Positions 30,394 through 32,301 of a DNA stretch of 32,301 nucleotides are shown here, in pieces. This DNA comes from Pseudomonadota bacterium (GTDB taxonomy: Bacteria; Pseudomonadota; Gammaproteobacteria; Burkholderiales; Burkholderiaceae_C). The stretch is taken from NCBI GenBank assembly GCA_030538605.1, contig JAUNTQ010000032.1, forward strand, positions 1-32,301, given 5' to 3'. Numbering within the stretch: position 1 is the first letter of the stretch; the number at the start of each line of letters is the position of its first letter. A program made the translations under genes and the position numbers. The notes beneath the pieces were generated by a model, which had not been told where the DNA came from, searched no databases, and worked only from the letters and a program-made list of their open reading frames with translations.

Positions 30394-31109
30394 CATCCCT
30401 TCAGCGCACCCGCCCAGCCGCGTCGCGGGGCTTTACCCTCATCGAGGTGCTGATCGCCCTCGTGCTGCTGTCGCTGCTCATGCTCGCGCTCACCGGCGCG
30501 CTGCGCGCCATGGGCCAGACCGAAACGCGGGTGGACCAGCGCATCGAAGCGGGCGAAGACTACCGCCTCGCCCACGACCTGCTGCGCCAGGTGCTCGGCC
30601 ACGTCTCGGGCCGCACCTTCCGCCCCACGCAGGTGGGCGCCGGGCCTGAGGTGCCCTTCTTCATGGGTGACGAGCAAACGCTGCGCTGGGTCGGCGTCAT
30701 GCCCGCGCGCTACGGCAGCGGCGGGCGCCACTACATGCGCCTGGCCGTGGAGCCGGTGAACGGCCAGCCCCGCTGGGTGCTGCGCTTCGCCCCCTGGAAC
30801 GGCGCACCCACCTTCGACCAATGGGCCAGCGCCAGCGCCCAGGCCATCGCCGCCGCGCCAGCCGATGCCGCCTTCAGCACCGCCCTGGCCTACCGCGACC
30901 CGCGCACCGGCCAGTGGCTCAACGCCTGGCCCCCGGCAGGTGCCGATGCCCAGGCCGGCCAGCCCGGCCAGCCCCCGCGCCTGCCCGATGCTGTGCGCAT
31001 CGACGTCACCGGCCCCGCGCCCGCCTGGCCGCCCATGCTGCTGGCCGTCGGCGCCAATTATTTGACCGACCCCGGTGCCATGCGCGCCACCTTTGGCGGA
31101 GGCAGGTAG
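30390..31109 (+). CDS. gspJ: Minor type II pseudopilin GspJ
   Basis: A tip-complex subunit of 239 residues. The leader is cleaved after Gly14 (AASRG/FTLIEVLIALVLLSLLML), with mature Glu5. Typical GspJ segments are GALRAMGQTETRVDQRIEAG, FFMGDEQTLRWVGVMPARYG, GGRHYMRLAVEP and a C-terminal beta domain with DAVRIDVTG. A low-complexity Ala/Pro/Gly stretch lies near 175-205. It is coupled to gspI by ATGA, and its TAG stop overlaps the GTG start of gspK (TAGTG). Confidence 0.93.
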   Translation: MTSLQRTRPAASRGFTLIEVLIALVLLSLLMLALTGALRAMGQTETRVDQRIEAGEDYRLAHDLLRQVLGHVSGRTFRPTQVGAGPEVPFFMGDEQTLRWVGVMPARYGSGGRHYMRLAVEPVNGQPRWVLRFAPWNGAPTFDQWASASAQAIAAAPADAAFSTALAYRDPRTGQWLNAWPPAGADAQAGQPGQPPRLPDAVRIDVTGPAPAWPPMLLAVGANYLTDPGAMRATFGGGR

Positions 31110-31990
31110 TGAGCGCGCGCACACATGCCCTGCCAGCCGCCCCGCGCGGCATGGCCCTCATCGCCGTGCTGTGGATCGTCGCCGCCCTCAGCCTCATGGT
31201 CATGGGCCTGTCGGCCACCACGCGCGTGCAGATCCACGTCGCCGCCACCCAGCGCGACGCCGCCAGCGGCCAGGCCGTGGGCGACGCCGCCATCCAGCTC
31301 GCCCTGCAAGCGCTCCTTGCCGAGCCCACGCGCCCCGCCGCCGCCCAGCGCGTGCAGGTGGCGTATCAGGGCGTTGAAGTGGCGGTGGACATCGCCCCGC
31401 TCGACGGCCTGATCGCCCTCAACGGTGCCGACGCGCACCTGTTCGCCACGCTCTTGCAATCGGCCGGCGGCCTGCCTGCGGCCCAGGCACAGACGCTGGC
31501 CGTGGCCATCGTGCAATGGCGCGACACCCCCCCGTCCATCGACCCCACCGCCGCCGCCGCCGCCAGCCAGCCCGCCCGCATCGAATCGCCCGAAGACCTG
31601 CTGCTCGTGCCCGGCATGGACTACGCCGTCTACGCCCGCATCGCCCCTTTGGTCAGTGCCGATTTGCCCGGCGGCAGCCAGATCAACCCCGCCGCCGCGC
31701 CGCCCGGCGTGCTGCTCGCCCTCTCGGGCGGCAACAGCGCGCAGGTGGCGCAATACATCGCCCAGCGCGACAGCGGCCAGCCGGGCGGCGACGCCAGCTT
31801 TCTCGACCCCCGCTTTGCCGCTGCGCGCGCAGGCGGCGGCCTGCTGTACCGCCTGCAAGCCAGCGTGCCCCTGCAGGCAGGCAAAATACTGCTTTTGACC
31901 CGCGACGTGGCACTGGAGCCCGGTGCCACGCGCGGCCTGCCGTGGCGCGGCCTGCGCCAGAGCAGGCACATCGTCACCACCGCGTCCTGA
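31109..31990 (+). CDS. gspK: Type II pseudopilus tip protein GspK
   Basis: The largest minor pseudopilin, 293 residues, which caps the pseudopilus. The leader APRG/MALIAVLWIVAALSLMVMG is cleaved after Gly14; the usual mature Glu5 is absent, as known for GspK. The body includes DAAIQLALQALLAEP, VAVDIAPLDGLIALNGAD, the helical domain LAVAIVQWRDTPPS, and ESPEDLLLVPGMD (the SxxDLLxVxG motif). GTG 31109 is chosen with the ribosome site GGAGGCAGG (31098-31106); it overlaps the gspJ stop. Length is slightly short but covers all domains. Confidence 0.93.
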   Translation: MSARTHALPAAPRGMALIAVLWIVAALSLMVMGLSATTRVQIHVAATQRDAASGQAVGDAAIQLALQALLAEPTRPAAAQRVQVAYQGVEVAVDIAPLDGLIALNGADAHLFATLLQSAGGLPAAQAQTLAVAIVQWRDTPPSIDPTAAAAASQPARIESPEDLLLVPGMDYAVYARIAPLVSADLPGGSQINPAAAPPGVLLALSGGNSAQVAQYIAQRDSGQPGGDASFLDPRFAAARAGGGLLYRLQASVPLQAGKILLLTRDVALEPGATRGLPWRGLRQSRHIVTTAS

Positions 31991-32024
31991 CCGGCACGCG
32001 CCTTGTTCCACCCGCACCCCTTTC

Positions 32025-32301
32025 ATGGCCGCCTCGTCCCCCAGTCAAACGCGCCTGTTCGGCCTTGACCTTGCCCGCTGGCCCGCCCAGTGGCGCGCCG
32101 CCGGTGCGCTGCTGCTGTCGCTGCCCGGCATCCGCGCGCTGGCCCCCGCCACCGCCGTGCGCCGCACCGGGCCGGGCGGCCACACCAGCGTCTGGCGCCT
32201 GCACCACGGCCTGGCCACCCCGCTGGCCGCGTCCGGCAGCGCGCCCGCCGACGTCCCCGCGGTCGAACTCGCCCGCGACGCCGTGCTGGAGCGCCCGCTC
32301 G
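32025..32301 (+). CDS. GspL-like type II secretion protein (partial, 3' end outside window)
   Basis: A frame opens at ATG 32025, 34 nt after gspK, and runs off the right edge for about 92 residues, starting MAASSPSQTRLFGLDLARWP. Position after gspK predicts GspL, the inner-membrane cytoplasmic-domain partner of GspE. The end of the visible part (PADVPAVELARDAVLERPL) resembles the segment preceding the fold shared by GspL and PilM in Burkholderiales, but the N-terminus is not a typical GspL start. The call is mainly by synteny. Confidence 0.5.
   Translation, partial: MAASSPSQTRLFGLDLARWPAQWRAAGALLLSLPGIRALAPATAVRRTGPGGHTSVWRLHHGLATPLAASGSAPADVPAVELARDAVLERPL

Overview
The window is GC-rich, almost wall-to-wall coding bacterial chromosome. 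It most likely comes from a betaproteobacterium of the Comamonadaceae (Burkholderiales). This rests on a phasin gene, gene order rfbBDA...rfbC, a gsp type II secretion operon, and short AT-rich palindromic repeats with AGCTGCTTGCGTA ends, which I associate with that family. Genus cannot be fixed from sequence alone. No tRNA, rRNA, CRISPR, transposase or phage gene was seen.

Layout. (1) 1-242: 5' part of a minus-strand DUF2817 peptidase-like gene. (2) 409-5067: the most striking unit, rquA followed by frdABCD. RquA converts ubiquinone to rhodoquinone, and FrdABCD is an Escherichia coli-type quinol:fumarate reductase. Together they form a compact anaerobic module: make the low-potential quinone, then use it to respire fumarate. 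A candidate class II FNR-type promoter lies upstream. A repeat-filled 349-nt gap splits frdB from frdC. (3) 5179-9709: M20 amidohydrolase (minus), orphan molybdopterin oxidoreductase, lipoprotein aminopeptidase. (4) 9829-13339: a minus-strand run phasin, DUF3108 protein, TetR regulator, TPR-like protein, acyl-CoA-binding protein, suggesting acyl-CoA/PHA-related function. (5) 13697-25318: surface polysaccharide locus. rfbB-rfbD-rfbA and rfbC (dTDP-L-rhamnose) are separated by six genes: an FdtB-like aminotransferase, a GtrB-like glycosyltransferase, an FdtD-like acyltransferase/ketoisomerase fusion, a GtrA-like flippase, a large membrane protein that may be a GT-C transferase, and an acetyltransferase with an LRV-like N-terminus. 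These form a plausible Gtr-type module for a dTDP-3-acetamido-3,6-dideoxyhexose. A second glycosyltransferase and an OafA-like O-acyltransferase follow rfbC. (6) 25537-32301: type II secretion genes gspE-F-G-H-I-J-K and the start of a gspL-like gene, with repeats on both sides of gspG and no canonical start codon for gspH.

The four AGCTGCTTGCGTA palindromes sit at the ends of functional blocks (after frdD, before rfbB, after the acyltransferase gene, after gspG). A second inverted-repeat family (GTCATTCGTCAT-type) sits inside two operons, frdB/frdC and gspF/gspG. All calls are from reading the sequence; no database search was run.
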